64,000 nt of DNA from an uncultured SAR116 cluster alpha proteobacterium (lineage in GTDB: Bacteria > Pseudomonadota > Alphaproteobacteria > Puniceispirillales > GCA-002684695), in the NCBI GenBank assembly GCA_902532475.1, contig CACAIE010000005.1, positions 1 to 64,000 of the forward strand, given 5' to 3'. Position numbers and translations under genes: made by a program. Below the pieces are notes generated by a model that was given only the letters and a program-made list of their open reading frames with translations, was not told where the DNA came from and did not search any database. Shown here one piece after another: positions 40,925-50,729 of the stretch; position 1 is the first letter of the stretch, and each line of letters begins with the position of its first letter.

Positions 40925-42007
40925 TCATGCATCTAACGCATGACAATCTTTAGAATCCCAACTAAGTGAAATTTTTTCTCCAATCTTTAAATTATTTTGA
41001 ATATTGGAGTTGGGTATCTTAACTATAAATTCATTTTCTTTATCCAACTCAATTAAACAACGAATATGATCACCATGGTAAATCAACTGCTTAACAAGGG
41101 CGTTAACCTTATTTTTATACTTGCTATTAAGGTGAATTCTCTCAGGCCTAATAGATAAAGTTGTATCACTACCAACTTCCCCACAATTGACCTTTAATGC
41201 TTTTACTTCCAGATTCTGAGCGGTTTTCACTGTTACTTCATTGTTGTTAATATTTTTGACTTTTCCGGTTAATTTATTATTTTCCCCTATAAACTGGGCA
41301 ACAAAAGCATTTTCAGGCTTTTCATATAATCCTGCAGGAGTCGATAATTGCTGAATTTGACCATCATTAAATACAGCAACTCTATCAGACATAGTTAAAG
41401 CCTCAGACTGGTCGTGAGTTACATACACTACCGTAACGCCAAGTTTTTTATGAAGGTTTTTAATTTCATATTGCATATGCTCTCTTAATTGCTTATCTAA
41501 CGCTCCTAAAGGTTCGTCCATCAAAACTAAATCTGGGTTAAAAACAAGACTTCTTGCCAAAGCGATTCTTTGTTGCTGTCCTCCTGATAATTGCGCAGGC
41601 TTTCTATTAATAAATTCAGACATTTGAACCATTTCCAAAGCTGTTTTTACTTTTTCTTCTCTATTTTTTTTATCAATTTTTCTTACTTCTAGTGGAAATG
41701 AAAGGTTTTCTCCTACTGTCATGTGAGGAAATAAAGCGTAGTTCTGAAAAACCATACCTATACCTCTTTTATGGGGCGGTATATTATTGATAGGTTTTCC
41801 ATCGAATAAAATCTCACCATGGGTTGCTGTTTCAAAGCCGGCAAGCATTAACAGACAGGTTGTTTTTCCAGATCCTGAAGGTCCTAACATGGTTAAAAAT
41901 TCACCCTTTTTAATCCTTAAATTCAGGTCCTTTACTACTAAGCTTAAACCATCATAGCTCTTTTGAACTCTTTCAAAAACTACAAATGAATCATCTTGAG
42001 TGCTCAT
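40925..42007 (-). CDS. ABC transporter ATP-binding protein, PotA/PotG-like
   Basis: GPSGSGKTT, LSGGQQQRIALARSL, TOBE-like C-terminus. Confidence 0.95.
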   Translation of the reverse strand: MSTQDDSFVVFERVQKSYDGLSLVVKDLNLRIKKGEFLTMLGPSGSGKTTCLLMLAGFETATHGEILFDGKPINNIPPHKRGIGMVFQNYALFPHMTVGENLSFPLEVRKIDKKNREEKVKTALEMVQMSEFINRKPAQLSGGQQQRIALARSLVFNPDLVLMDEPLGALDKQLREHMQYEIKNLHKKLGVTVVYVTHDQSEALTMSDRVAVFNDGQIQQLSTPAGLYEKPENAFVAQFIGENNKLTGKVKNINNNEVTVKTAQNLEVKALKVNCGEVGSDTTLSIRPERIHLNSKYKNKVNALVKQLIYHGDHIRCLIELDKENEFIVKIPNSNIQNNLKIGEKISLSWDSKDCHALDA

Positions 42008-42213
42008 AATTATTTTTTATTACCTCTAAAATTGTTTAAGCTTTTTTTGCCAATAAAAATAACATATCATATAAAAAAAAATTCTTATTGCAATTAAGAT
42101 AATACTTTTTTTATTGAGAAACATCTAATTTGAATTAGATTTTTCAAGTTTGCCGATTTTTTTAAACTTTAAGCAGAGAAAGTTGTTAATTTTAATTTTG
42201 AAAAAGGTTAACT

Positions 42214-43155
42214 CTATAATTCATTTGTCCAAATTGGATTTGTCCAAGCCTTTCTTCCATTTTCATCAATAATCACTATACGCACCCAAGGGGTTTTGTT
42301 GGTCCTTTCCACTCCGGGAGGAAATCTAATTTTAGTTCTAACCATTGCATCACCATGAGATGCAAGAGATGCGGAACCATATCCAACTAGAATTGCAGAG
42401 CTAATTGGTGAGCTCTCTATATTTAATTCTTCTCTATTTATTGATAAATCAAAAATCTTTGGTCCCTGAGAAGAGTAAAAATGCCCTTCTTTTAAAGATT
42501 TTAATAAAGAAAGAGGCTCATTTTTTTCAGATTTAACTTCTACCCAACCACCAAAAAAGTCACCTGATTTAAAATGCGCATCATCAGTAGCAATTAGATT
42601 TAATTTTTTTCCTTGTGATAATAATAAGTCTAATAAATACGCTCCATCTCCTCTGTCGCTATCTACAGCACATCCATGGTTATAAATTTCTGCGCAATGC
42701 GCAGCTTCTATAGTTTCAGCATCATTTAAAGTTAAACCTGACCATTGAGGATGTGCAATGGATACAAATGCTCCACTATCTCTACATCTTTGAGCAAGAT
42801 CTGAAGCTGTTTCTTGTTCTTGAGAAGGAACAAAATTTGGAGAATTTGAAGGCTTGAAATCTTTTGGTAACCCGATAGCTAGCAAGTGCCAAATTTCACC
42901 ATTCTGCATTGATCCTGAATGAACCTCCGCACCCAGTATTGTTGTAAAATTGCTTTCCCTATATTTCGTTGTATCAGTAATGGGGTAATCATAAAGGCCA
43001 ACAAAATGGTCAGAAATACAAAGAAAGTCATAGCCTTTTTCCTTGTATTTTTTACAAACCAAGTCCGGGGAGAGCAATCCATCTGAGTTAGTTGAATGTG
43101 TATGAAGGTTCCCCTTAAAAAATTCACCTTTATTTGAAAAAGCAGATGGCCTCAT
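42214..43155 (-). CDS. PHP-domain metal-dependent phosphoesterase-like protein
   Basis: GNLHTHSTNSDGLLSPD, CISDHF, IAHPQWSGLT, DDAHF. Confidence 0.85.
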   Translation of the reverse strand: MRPSAFSNKGEFFKGNLHTHSTNSDGLLSPDLVCKKYKEKGYDFLCISDHFVGLYDYPITDTTKYRESNFTTILGAEVHSGSMQNGEIWHLLAIGLPKDFKPSNSPNFVPSQEQETASDLAQRCRDSGAFVSIAHPQWSGLTLNDAETIEAAHCAEIYNHGCAVDSDRGDGAYLLDLLLSQGKKLNLIATDDAHFKSGDFFGGWVEVKSEKNEPLSLLKSLKEGHFYSSQGPKIFDLSINREELNIESSPISSAILVGYGSASLASHGDAMVRTKIRFPPGVERTNKTPWVRIVIIDENGRKAWTNPIWTNEL

Positions 43156-43234
43156 ATCTTTTGCAAGCAGTTGATAGTTGTCTCTTTTAACTTAATAACA
43201 AAGTAACAGAAAAGAATCAAAAATTAGATAACGT

Positions 43235-43486
43235 TTAATTGTGATCCAGAGTTTTTTGATTATTTGAATTATTTACGTACCTTACTTTTATCCAACAATC
43301 ATTATCTTGAGATAAATGAAACCATTTCTCACCTGACTTAACTAAAAACTTAAATTGATTAAATTTTTCAGAATCTTCAGAGTTTTTTGCTAAATCTGAT
43401 ATTTTGATTTCACAAGCACTTATTCCAAGTGAATAAAATAAAAATATTGAACAAATCACTATATAAATAACTAAATTATATTTCAT
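43235..43486 (-). CDS. Hypothetical secreted/anchored protein
   Basis: 83 aa with N-terminal hydrophobic segment followed by polar region with Cys. Confidence 0.4.
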   Translation of the reverse strand: MKYNLVIYIVICSIFLFYSLGISACEIKISDLAKNSEDSEKFNQFKFLVKSGEKWFHLSQDNDCWIKVRYVNNSNNQKTLDHN

Positions 43487-43634
43487 GGAAATTAATTTTA
43501 TAAATTAATAAATCAATAAAAAGATAATTTCATGGCCACTTTATGAAAAAAAATGTTTAAAATGCCTCAAATACGACTCGATCAAGGCAAAAAATATTGT
43601 ATGCTATGATTATTAATATAAATTTGAGTAATGA

Positions 43635-44168
43635 ATGCTGAAAGAGGTGATTGTGTCTGAATTAACTGACCAATTCTATGAAATAAAAAATTTAATTTAT
43701 GAAAAGTTTTTGATTTTTATCACTTATGTATCAGATCTCTATGATTTAACTTTTATTAAATTAAAGTCTGAGTTTGATGTTTTGAAGAATATTATTTCTT
43801 CATTTACTAATTATTTGTCAAAAGTTTATGAGATGGTTCTCATAAGATTAAATATAGAACTATCTGATCTTAAAACAATCATTTCATCATTTACTAATTC
43901 TTTAAGTGAGAATGGAAGAATTGCCTTAGTCACTATTATTATAATTATTTTAGCGTTTGCTTTAATTATTATATTAAAGCCAAAACAAAAAATACAATCT
44001 GGAAATAAACCCTCAAAAAACAAATCAAAGTCCATTAGAGGACAGCTTCTTGAAATTGAAATTGATTTACTTGAGCTTCAAGATAAATACAGCAGAAATG
44101 TAATTAGTTATAACAGTTATTTAGCTGAAACAAAAAGACTTGGGGAAAGAGCTAACAATCTTCAGTAA
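43635..44168 (+). CDS. Hypothetical membrane protein with internal repeat
   Basis: IKLKSEFDVLKNIISSFTNYLSK and IRLNIELSDLKTIISSFTNSLSE repeats, then a TM and a C-terminal helix. Confidence 0.5.
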   Translation: MLKEVIVSELTDQFYEIKNLIYEKFLIFITYVSDLYDLTFIKLKSEFDVLKNIISSFTNYLSKVYEMVLIRLNIELSDLKTIISSFTNSLSENGRIALVTIIIIILAFALIIILKPKQKIQSGNKPSKNKSKSIRGQLLEIEIDLLELQDKYSRNVISYNSYLAETKRLGERANNLQ

Positions 44169-44172
44169 ATGA

Positions 44173-44382
44173 TTATTTGTAGTTGGTTCTTAGGGCATAC
44201 TCACTTAATATAATTTCTCTCCTAGTTACATCATTTTCAATGCGAATTTCATAATGTGTTATATTATTTAATTTAATCTCTCTCTTAATTGAGCATACTG
44301 ATCCATTAGCCTTTGAATGAATTCTTTGACCAACAGTAAAACTGACTTCTTTACTTTTGAAAATGTTATTAAAAAATGTCAT
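44173..44382 (-). CDS. Hypothetical small protein
   Basis: 69 aa ORF, beta-rich (FTVGQRIHSKANGSVCSIKREIKLNNITHYEIRIEN). Confidence 0.45.
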   Translation of the reverse strand: MTFFNNIFKSKEVSFTVGQRIHSKANGSVCSIKREIKLNNITHYEIRIENDVTRREIILSEYALRTNYK

Positions 44383-44523
44383 AAACTAAGCCTTAAAATC
44401 ATAGGATAATCAAAGGTTAGAACTTTTTTACGAAGGGCTGTTACCGACCTTCTATGTACTTATAATATAACAAACTGTTTTATCCTCTTTCATGATATAC
44501 TAGTAGATGAAAAATCGCAATTT

Positions 44524-45342
44524 TTACTTCTCATTTTGAGAAATAATTAGTTTTGCTAAATCCCAATTTTGATCTGAAAAAATATCTTTGTTTATTTTTT
44601 TGCTGCTTTCAAACCAATCGGTAACATTTGTTATTTTATTGAGCCCTGAAATATACTCGTCAATAATTTCATTAGCTCTGGTTTTACTAAAAGATTGGAA
44701 ATGCCCTCCATGGAATAAATTTATATCTAAATTCTTAATACGCAATAAGGTTTGTTTATATTGCTCTATACTGGAATGATAGAATGAATCTAAAAGCTCC
44801 CCATCATAAATTGCGTCTCCGCTAAACAACTCCTTAGACTTCATATCCATCAAGCCTATTGACCCTGGAGAATGTCCAGGAAGATGGAGTATTTGAAACG
44901 CTTTATCACCTAAATCAATGACATCGCCTTCATCTAAGTAACCCGTCAACGGAGCTGGTTTTACATAAAATGTATCGCCTGAATAATTTGGAAATTGTTT
45001 TTTATCAATTATTCCTATCTCCTTCCAAGCTCCAGAAAAAACAATGTTCTCATTTAAGGGAGACTTAATTATTTCTGCTTCTTTCCTATGTCCCAATCTG
45101 TCATCAAACTCATGCAATGAACCGCAATGATCAAAATGCGAGTGCGTAATAATAGCTTTAATCGGTTTATCCGTTTGCGCCACAACCCAATCCCTTAATG
45201 GACTAAGACCCATTCCCGTATCAATGATTAAGTCATAGTTTTTGCCTTTGACGTGCCAAATATTGCATCGCATAAAATTGGCAACATAGGTTTCTTGGAT
45301 CAAAGAAATTCCATCAGATATATTAAAGGTTTTGTAAGACAT
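44524..45342 (-). CDS. MBL-fold metallo-hydrolase
   Basis: ITHSHFDHCGSLHEF, LPGHSPGSIGL, SGDAIYDG. Confidence 0.92.
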   Translation of the reverse strand: MSYKTFNISDGISLIQETYVANFMRCNIWHVKGKNYDLIIDTGMGLSPLRDWVVAQTDKPIKAIITHSHFDHCGSLHEFDDRLGHRKEAEIIKSPLNENIVFSGAWKEIGIIDKKQFPNYSGDTFYVKPAPLTGYLDEGDVIDLGDKAFQILHLPGHSPGSIGLMDMKSKELFSGDAIYDGELLDSFYHSSIEQYKQTLLRIKNLDINLFHGGHFQSFSKTRANEIIDEYISGLNKITNVTDWFESSKKINKDIFSDQNWDLAKLIISQNEK

Positions 45343-45398
45343 AAATAATTAACGTTTCTATTTATAACAGTATTATTAACTTTATCATTTATGGAAAG

Positions 45399-46643
45399 TT
45401 AATTAAGTTCCCACTCATTTAATATAGGCAAAATATTTAAACTTTTCTCAATAAGTTGTGAGATTTTCAACAATTTTTCATCTTCTCCAAACCTTCCTAC
45501 AATCTGGATGGAATAGGGCAAGTTGTTCTCATTTACACCTGTTGGGATTGTGATAACTGGTAAACCAGTATAACTCCAAATAGAATTCATTCTAAAATCT
45601 CCCGTTGAATCAATCCCAAAAGGCGCCAAATCTGGTGCAACTGGCGCTATCCAAATATCAATTCCATTATCTATCATTAACGATTGAACAGATTGCTGAT
45701 CTTTCCGAGCTTTATTTAATAACAAAGCCAAATTATTAGGAGGAATTTTTTTTCCAGATTCAATAGATTGTCTACTTATAGGTCTATATAGTTCTTTATA
45801 TTTTTCATACCAACCTGAGTGAACATTATAAAGTTCAGCAAATGTTATTTTATCAATTGTAAGATTGTAATTCGCAATATCATTTACTAATTCTACTTTT
45901 TTTACGTGAAATGGCCTCCCTAATCGTTGGACAATATTAAGATATTGTTTCAAAACATGTGGCTTCGATAAGTCTAAGTATGAGCCCTCCGGAATCCCAA
46001 TGAAAATGTTTTTATCTAACGTAGGTTTTTGCGAGCTCCAATTTTCAACAATGATTGGCAATGTTTTTTCTAACAGATTAAAATCTTTTGCAAATATTCC
46101 AATATGATCCATTGAACTTGAAAAAAGCAAAACCCCATCCCTACTTATACGACCAAAGCTTGGCTTGTAACCAATAACACCGCAATAACCTGCTGGCCTT
46201 ATCACAGAGCCAGAAGTTTGAGTTCCAATAGCAACATCACAAAACCCTGCAGCTACTGACGCTCCTGATCCACTGGAAGACCCCCCAGGAGTATGGGAAA
46301 GATTCCTAGGGTTCCTAGTTTCACCTGGATCGGATACTGCAAATTCAGCAGTTACTGTCTTTGCCGTAAATATTGCTCCAGCATCTAACAAGCTAGAAAC
46401 ACAACTAGCTTGAGATCCTTTAAATAATTCATGCGGTAACAAAGACCCGCATCGCGTTGGATAACCTTCAACATTGATAATATCTTTGACACCAATTAAA
46501 ACATTTTTCAAAGGTAACTTTTTATTTGTTTTAGAATGTATTTTTGCGCTGTCTTCTAAGATTCTCCTTTCATCAAAGGTACCTTTAACAAAAGATTTTA
46601 CTCTACTTTCATATTTAGTAATGTGCTCTATTCTTTTTTTCAT
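45399..46643 (-). CDS. Amidase (amidase signature family)
   Basis: LIGVKDIINVEGYPTRCGS, HTPGGSSSGSGASVAAG, GTQTSGSVIRPAGYCG. Confidence 0.93.
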   Translation of the reverse strand: MKKRIEHITKYESRVKSFVKGTFDERRILEDSAKIHSKTNKKLPLKNVLIGVKDIINVEGYPTRCGSLLPHELFKGSQASCVSSLLDAGAIFTAKTVTAEFAVSDPGETRNPRNLSHTPGGSSSGSGASVAAGFCDVAIGTQTSGSVIRPAGYCGVIGYKPSFGRISRDGVLLFSSSMDHIGIFAKDFNLLEKTLPIIVENWSSQKPTLDKNIFIGIPEGSYLDLSKPHVLKQYLNIVQRLGRPFHVKKVELVNDIANYNLTIDKITFAELYNVHSGWYEKYKELYRPISRQSIESGKKIPPNNLALLLNKARKDQQSVQSLMIDNGIDIWIAPVAPDLAPFGIDSTGDFRMNSIWSYTGLPVITIPTGVNENNLPYSIQIVGRFGEDEKLLKISQLIEKSLNILPILNEWELN

Positions 46644-46729
46644 AACTAAAAGATTAAAAAATTTTGGAGCTAGACCAAGCGATTTATTTAATTAACTATT
46701 AAAGAATTTAAGAAGTAATATTGTTTAGT

Positions 46730-47707
46730 TTATTTTCTATCATAATAACCTGCCCTAACCATTGCCCCGATAAAATTGCAAATAAGTCTTTCTGCATGAA
46801 AAAGAGTAGTATTTCCTTTTTCAAAAGAAGGTGAGATTTCCACAAGATCAAACCCTATAACTCTTCCTTTCTTAACTATCCCATGAACTAATTCCCTTAT
46901 TTGTAACCAATTTAACCCACCAGGAGTAGGCGCATTAACTGCTGGCATTATTGTAGGATCCATACCATCTGCATCAACTGTTATATAAAAATTTACGTCA
47001 TCTGGTATTTTCTCAAGTATTGCTTTTATCCCTATATCATGCACTTCATAGGCACTAATGAGATTAGAGCCATAGGCAATTGCATCATCATATTCTTGCT
47101 GTCTTCCACTTCCCACGCCCCTCAAGCCAATCTGATATATAGCAGAGACTGAATTTAATTCAGAAGCTCTCTTTATTGGACTAGAATAACCCTCTTTTTC
47201 ACCATTTACTTCATCTCTCCAATCCATGTGAGCATCAATTTGAATTAAAACAATAGGCTTATTTTTAGGCAACGCTCTCATTATAGGAATGGGTATCCCA
47301 TGATCGCCACCAATACAAATGAGCGTCGCATCTGAATCAAAAATCTTTTTTGCTACTTTTTCAGCTCTTCGGTAATGTTCTCTTGGGTCTGTGAAGTCTG
47401 CTGAAACATTTCCGCAATCAACAATTTTGATATCTTTATTATCTAATAATGGTCCACCAAGATCCCAATCAAAATGTTTTAAAGTCCTAGGCTCATCCCA
47501 TGCTGCATCTTGAGCATTTAATCTTAATGTATCAGGTGCAGTACTTTGATCATTAGATAATTCATTAGGATAATATGGCAAACCATAAGGTACGCCTAAA
47601 ATTACTATGTCTGCATCTAAATTGTCTAAATCTAAATTTAGAGGAAATCCTAACAAACCTCTCGCATTTCCTTTGGGTGGTTCCGTTAAAGATATATTAT
47701 TTTTCAT
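46730..47707 (-). CDS. Ureohydrolase (agmatinase/arginase family)
   Basis: CIGGDHGIPIP, QIDAHMDWRD, TVDADGMDPTIMPAV. Confidence 0.92.
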   Translation of the reverse strand: MKNNISLTEPPKGNARGLLGFPLNLDLDNLDADIVILGVPYGLPYYPNELSNDQSTAPDTLRLNAQDAAWDEPRTLKHFDWDLGGPLLDNKDIKIVDCGNVSADFTDPREHYRRAEKVAKKIFDSDATLICIGGDHGIPIPIMRALPKNKPIVLIQIDAHMDWRDEVNGEKEGYSSPIKRASELNSVSAIYQIGLRGVGSGRQQEYDDAIAYGSNLISAYEVHDIGIKAILEKIPDDVNFYITVDADGMDPTIMPAVNAPTPGGLNWLQIRELVHGIVKKGRVIGFDLVEISPSFEKGNTTLFHAERLICNFIGAMVRAGYYDRK

Positions 47708-47821
47708 TTTATTTCAGAAATCCTTTATTAGTATTTTAATTTCTATAATTCTCAATATATTTAAACTTTTTCTTAATGATGTCCTTAACAATCTATTAAA
47801 TTATTTTCTAACAAAATATAA

Positions 47822-48949
47822 CTACCAACCATTGAAACGATCCCAAACATCAATGATTTGATTTTTTTGATTTACAACATTGTAACTACTATGAGCTGCA
47901 GCTGTTGCACAAGCATGGTTAGGGAGTACTCTCAAAACCTCGCCAGGCTTAAAATAAGGAAGCTCCGCGTTACCTCCTTTACGAACTTGAATTATCCCAT
48001 GCTCTTGCTGGACATTAGTCACAATGACATCTTTGATTAAGGTTCCGTCCTCATAACAAACCTGACCATAACCATAGTCCGTTTCCTGAGAATATGTTCC
48101 TCGATCACGCGACAGAGCCATCCATCCTGCATCCACAATAATTGCATCTATTTCTTTATTGTAACTAATGACTGAAGTTAAAACTGATAGCGCTATCTCT
48201 TTAACTTCGCATACGCCCACCCCTGATTGAACCAAGTCAAAAAACATAAACACACCAGCTCTTAATTCTGTAATCCCAGCATTTTTACAACCTGATAATG
48301 CAGTTGGAGTTGATCCAATAGTTACTAATTCACAATTAATACCAGCTTTTTGAATTGTCTCTGCAGCCATCAGCGTTTGGTCAGCTTCATTTCTTGCGCA
48401 ATTTTTTATATCTTCTGCGTTAGACAAACCATAACTTTCCCCAGCATGAGACATCATACCTCTAAAAAGGTCAAACTCATCAAGACATTTACCAATTTTA
48501 ATAAGTTGATCATTTGCGTAAGGTCGAACACCTGACCTATGCCCATCAAGATCTAATTCTATTACAGCATTTATTCTATTTCCTGTGCTTTTATAAAAAG
48601 AAACCAATTCTTGTGCTGTTGAAATATTATCAACTGAAACTGTTATTTTGCAATTATTAGATAAATTTTTTGCTATTCGGTCTAATTTATTTGGAACAAT
48701 TGCAACGGAATAAAGAAAATCATTAATTCCACTGCTTTTTAACTTTTCTAATTCTTCTATAGTTGATACCATAGCACGAGGACCAAATTCTTTAACCAGT
48801 ATCTTTGTTATTTCAAGACATTTGGCAGTCTTCAAATGTGGTCGAAAATCAATATTTTGCTTTGAAACAATTGATTTAATTTTTCTAATATTATTATCAA
48901 GTTTGCCTCTATCCAAAATAAGGCATGGGGTAAATAAATCTTTCAACAT
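47822..48949 (-). CDS. DSD1-family PLP enzyme (D-threonine/D-3-hydroxyaspartate aldolase-like)
   Basis: TPCLILDRGKLDNNIRKI, RPHLKTAKC, ELDLDGHRSGV, VLPNHACATAAAHSSY. Confidence 0.88.
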   Translation of the reverse strand: MLKDLFTPCLILDRGKLDNNIRKIKSIVSKQNIDFRPHLKTAKCLEITKILVKEFGPRAMVSTIEELEKLKSSGINDFLYSVAIVPNKLDRIAKNLSNNCKITVSVDNISTAQELVSFYKSTGNRINAVIELDLDGHRSGVRPYANDQLIKIGKCLDEFDLFRGMMSHAGESYGLSNAEDIKNCARNEADQTLMAAETIQKAGINCELVTIGSTPTALSGCKNAGITELRAGVFMFFDLVQSGVGVCEVKEIALSVLTSVISYNKEIDAIIVDAGWMALSRDRGTYSQETDYGYGQVCYEDGTLIKDVIVTNVQQEHGIIQVRKGGNAELPYFKPGEVLRVLPNHACATAAAHSSYNVVNQKNQIIDVWDRFNGW

Positions 48950-49119
48950 TTAATTATTAAATTTCCTTTATTTATGTATTTTAAAATCACTTGACTCTAA
49001 ATTCATTTAAAATAAAGCTTATATTAACAGATTAATCTATACAAATTTATATTGTTTTGAATTATTATAAATATTTGTATTTATTGATTCTTAAAAATTT
49101 ATTTAGAAGGAGAGGACAA

Positions 49120-49974
49120 TTGAAAAATTTACTAAATAACAAACTATTAAGTTTTTTCTGTTTAATTTTATTAAGTTCTATTTCGTTTATTGGCTTAAAT
49201 GTTCAAGCAGAAACAACATTTGAAAAAATTAAGAGGACAGGCAAAGTAACTGTGGGCACAGAAGCAGCTTTTCCACCCTTTGAATTTGTAGAAGATGGAA
49301 AGATTGTAGGCTATGGAAAAGACATACTTGATTATATCATCGCTGACCTAGGAGTTGAATTAAATCAACTAGACCTTCCTTGGCAAGGAATTCTTCCTGG
49401 AGTATTGGCAGGTAAATTTGATTTTGTTGCAACAAGTGTCAGCATTCGTCCAAAAAGAGCAAAAACATATGCTTTTACAGTTCCTATTGCTGAAGGAACA
49501 AACTGGGTAATGAAACGAGACGGTGACTCTTCAATTATGAGTCCAGATGATTTATCAGGAAAAGTTGTTTGCACTCAATTAGCATCAGGTAGTGAACAAG
49601 CCACCAAGGAGTGGGAAGAAGATATGAAATCAAGGGGTTTAAAGGGTTATAAAGAATTAAAATTATTTACTGCACACCCTGAAGCTACTTTGGCTCTTGC
49701 CAATGGGACCTGTGATGCACAAACACAAACAGTGCCAAATTTAGCTGTTGTTGCAAAAAAACAAAAAGGCGTTTTTGAACTTGTCGGACCGATTACAGAC
49801 AAAACATATATGGCTTGGGTGACTAGGCCTGAGGATACTGACTTAAGAGATTACTTAAGTTCCAAAATACTTGAATTGCGTGACAGTGGAAAAATTGATG
49901 AATTTCAAGACAAATGGTTTGGCTTTAGAATGGCTATACCAAGTGAAGGGCATCTTCCTGAAGGTTCACTTTAA
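49120..49974 (+). CDS. Polar amino acid-type ABC transporter substrate-binding protein
   Basis: KVTVGTEAAFPPFEFVEDGKIVGYGKDI; signal peptide. TTG start at 49120 behind AAGGAGAGG fits better than ATG 49057. Confidence 0.9.
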   Translation: MKNLLNNKLLSFFCLILLSSISFIGLNVQAETTFEKIKRTGKVTVGTEAAFPPFEFVEDGKIVGYGKDILDYIIADLGVELNQLDLPWQGILPGVLAGKFDFVATSVSIRPKRAKTYAFTVPIAEGTNWVMKRDGDSSIMSPDDLSGKVVCTQLASGSEQATKEWEEDMKSRGLKGYKELKLFTAHPEATLALANGTCDAQTQTVPNLAVVAKKQKGVFELVGPITDKTYMAWVTRPEDTDLRDYLSSKILELRDSGKIDEFQDKWFGFRMAIPSEGHLPEGSL

Positions 49975-49992
49975 GATTTAAAACATAAAAAA

Positions 49993-50029
49993 ATAAGATT
50001 GCCTTATTATAGTTCTAAGGCAATCTTAT
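49993..50029. terminator. Intergenic hairpin ATAAGATTGCCTTA / TAAGGCAATCTTAT
   Basis: 14-bp perfect inverted repeat, 9-nt loop, 18 nt after the SBP stop and before the permease. Confidence 0.75.
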
Positions 50030-50058
50030 AATTGATTTTCAAGTTCTAATTTAAACTA

Positions 50059-50721
50059 ATGAAATTTGACATAAGTTATATTATCGACGCCTTGCCTCGG
50101 TTATTTGAGGGAGCACTAATAACATTGCAAGTGGCAATTTTGGGTTTTTGTCTAAGTTTAATTTTAGCTACAACTATTACAATTGCTCGCACATCATTAA
50201 ACTCTAAAATTTTTAATACTATAATAGCCTTTTATATAAGTTTTATTAGGGGGACGCCCCTTCTCGTTCAAATCTTTCTTATATATTACGTTCTGCCTGT
50301 ATTTGGATTAAATTTGGGCCCTTTCAGTTCAGGAATAATTGCAATCACCTTAAATAGTGCTGCTTTTGTTACAGAAATCTTAAGAGGTGGCTTGGCGTCT
50401 GTTCCAAATGGCCAGTTTGAGGCAGCAAAATCACTTGGAGTGTCAGGTGTAGCGCTATGGCGAAAGATAATTTTACCTCAAACTTTTATTGCTTCAATTC
50501 CTCCATTAGTAAACGAATTTACAATGGTCTTAAAGGCCACAGCTCTCCTTTCAGTTATAACAGTGGTAGAACTGATGAGAGTTTCGCAACAGATTTACAG
50601 TGCTAATTATCACCCTGTTGAAGTTTTAAGTGCTACTTTTGTTATTTATTTTTTGATGTGCTTTGTTGTCAGTCGAAGTTCTGCAATCCTAGAAAATAAA
50701 CTAAAAGTTAAAAGGGCTTAA
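50059..50721 (+). CDS. Polar amino acid ABC transporter permease (HisM-type)
   Basis: RGTPLLVQIFLIYYVLP, FEAAKSLGVSGVALWRKIILPQ. Confidence 0.94.
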   Translation: MKFDISYIIDALPRLFEGALITLQVAILGFCLSLILATTITIARTSLNSKIFNTIIAFYISFIRGTPLLVQIFLIYYVLPVFGLNLGPFSSGIIAITLNSAAFVTEILRGGLASVPNGQFEAAKSLGVSGVALWRKIILPQTFIASIPPLVNEFTMVLKATALLSVITVVELMRVSQQIYSANYHPVEVLSATFVIYFLMCFVVSRSSAILENKLKVKRA

Positions 50722-50729
50722 GTAAATAG

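Noticed and set aside
42123-42140. ATCTAATT-TG-AATTAGAT palindrome
   Set aside because: Short and pure AT-biased with a 2-nt centre; easily expected by chance in this composition, no gene start close by.
49057-49119. N-terminal 21-residue extension of the SBP (MNYYKYLYLLILKNLFRRRGQ)
   Set aside because: A TTG start at 49120 with a strong AAGGAGAGG ribosome-binding site gives a normal signal peptide; the upstream ATG is probably not used.
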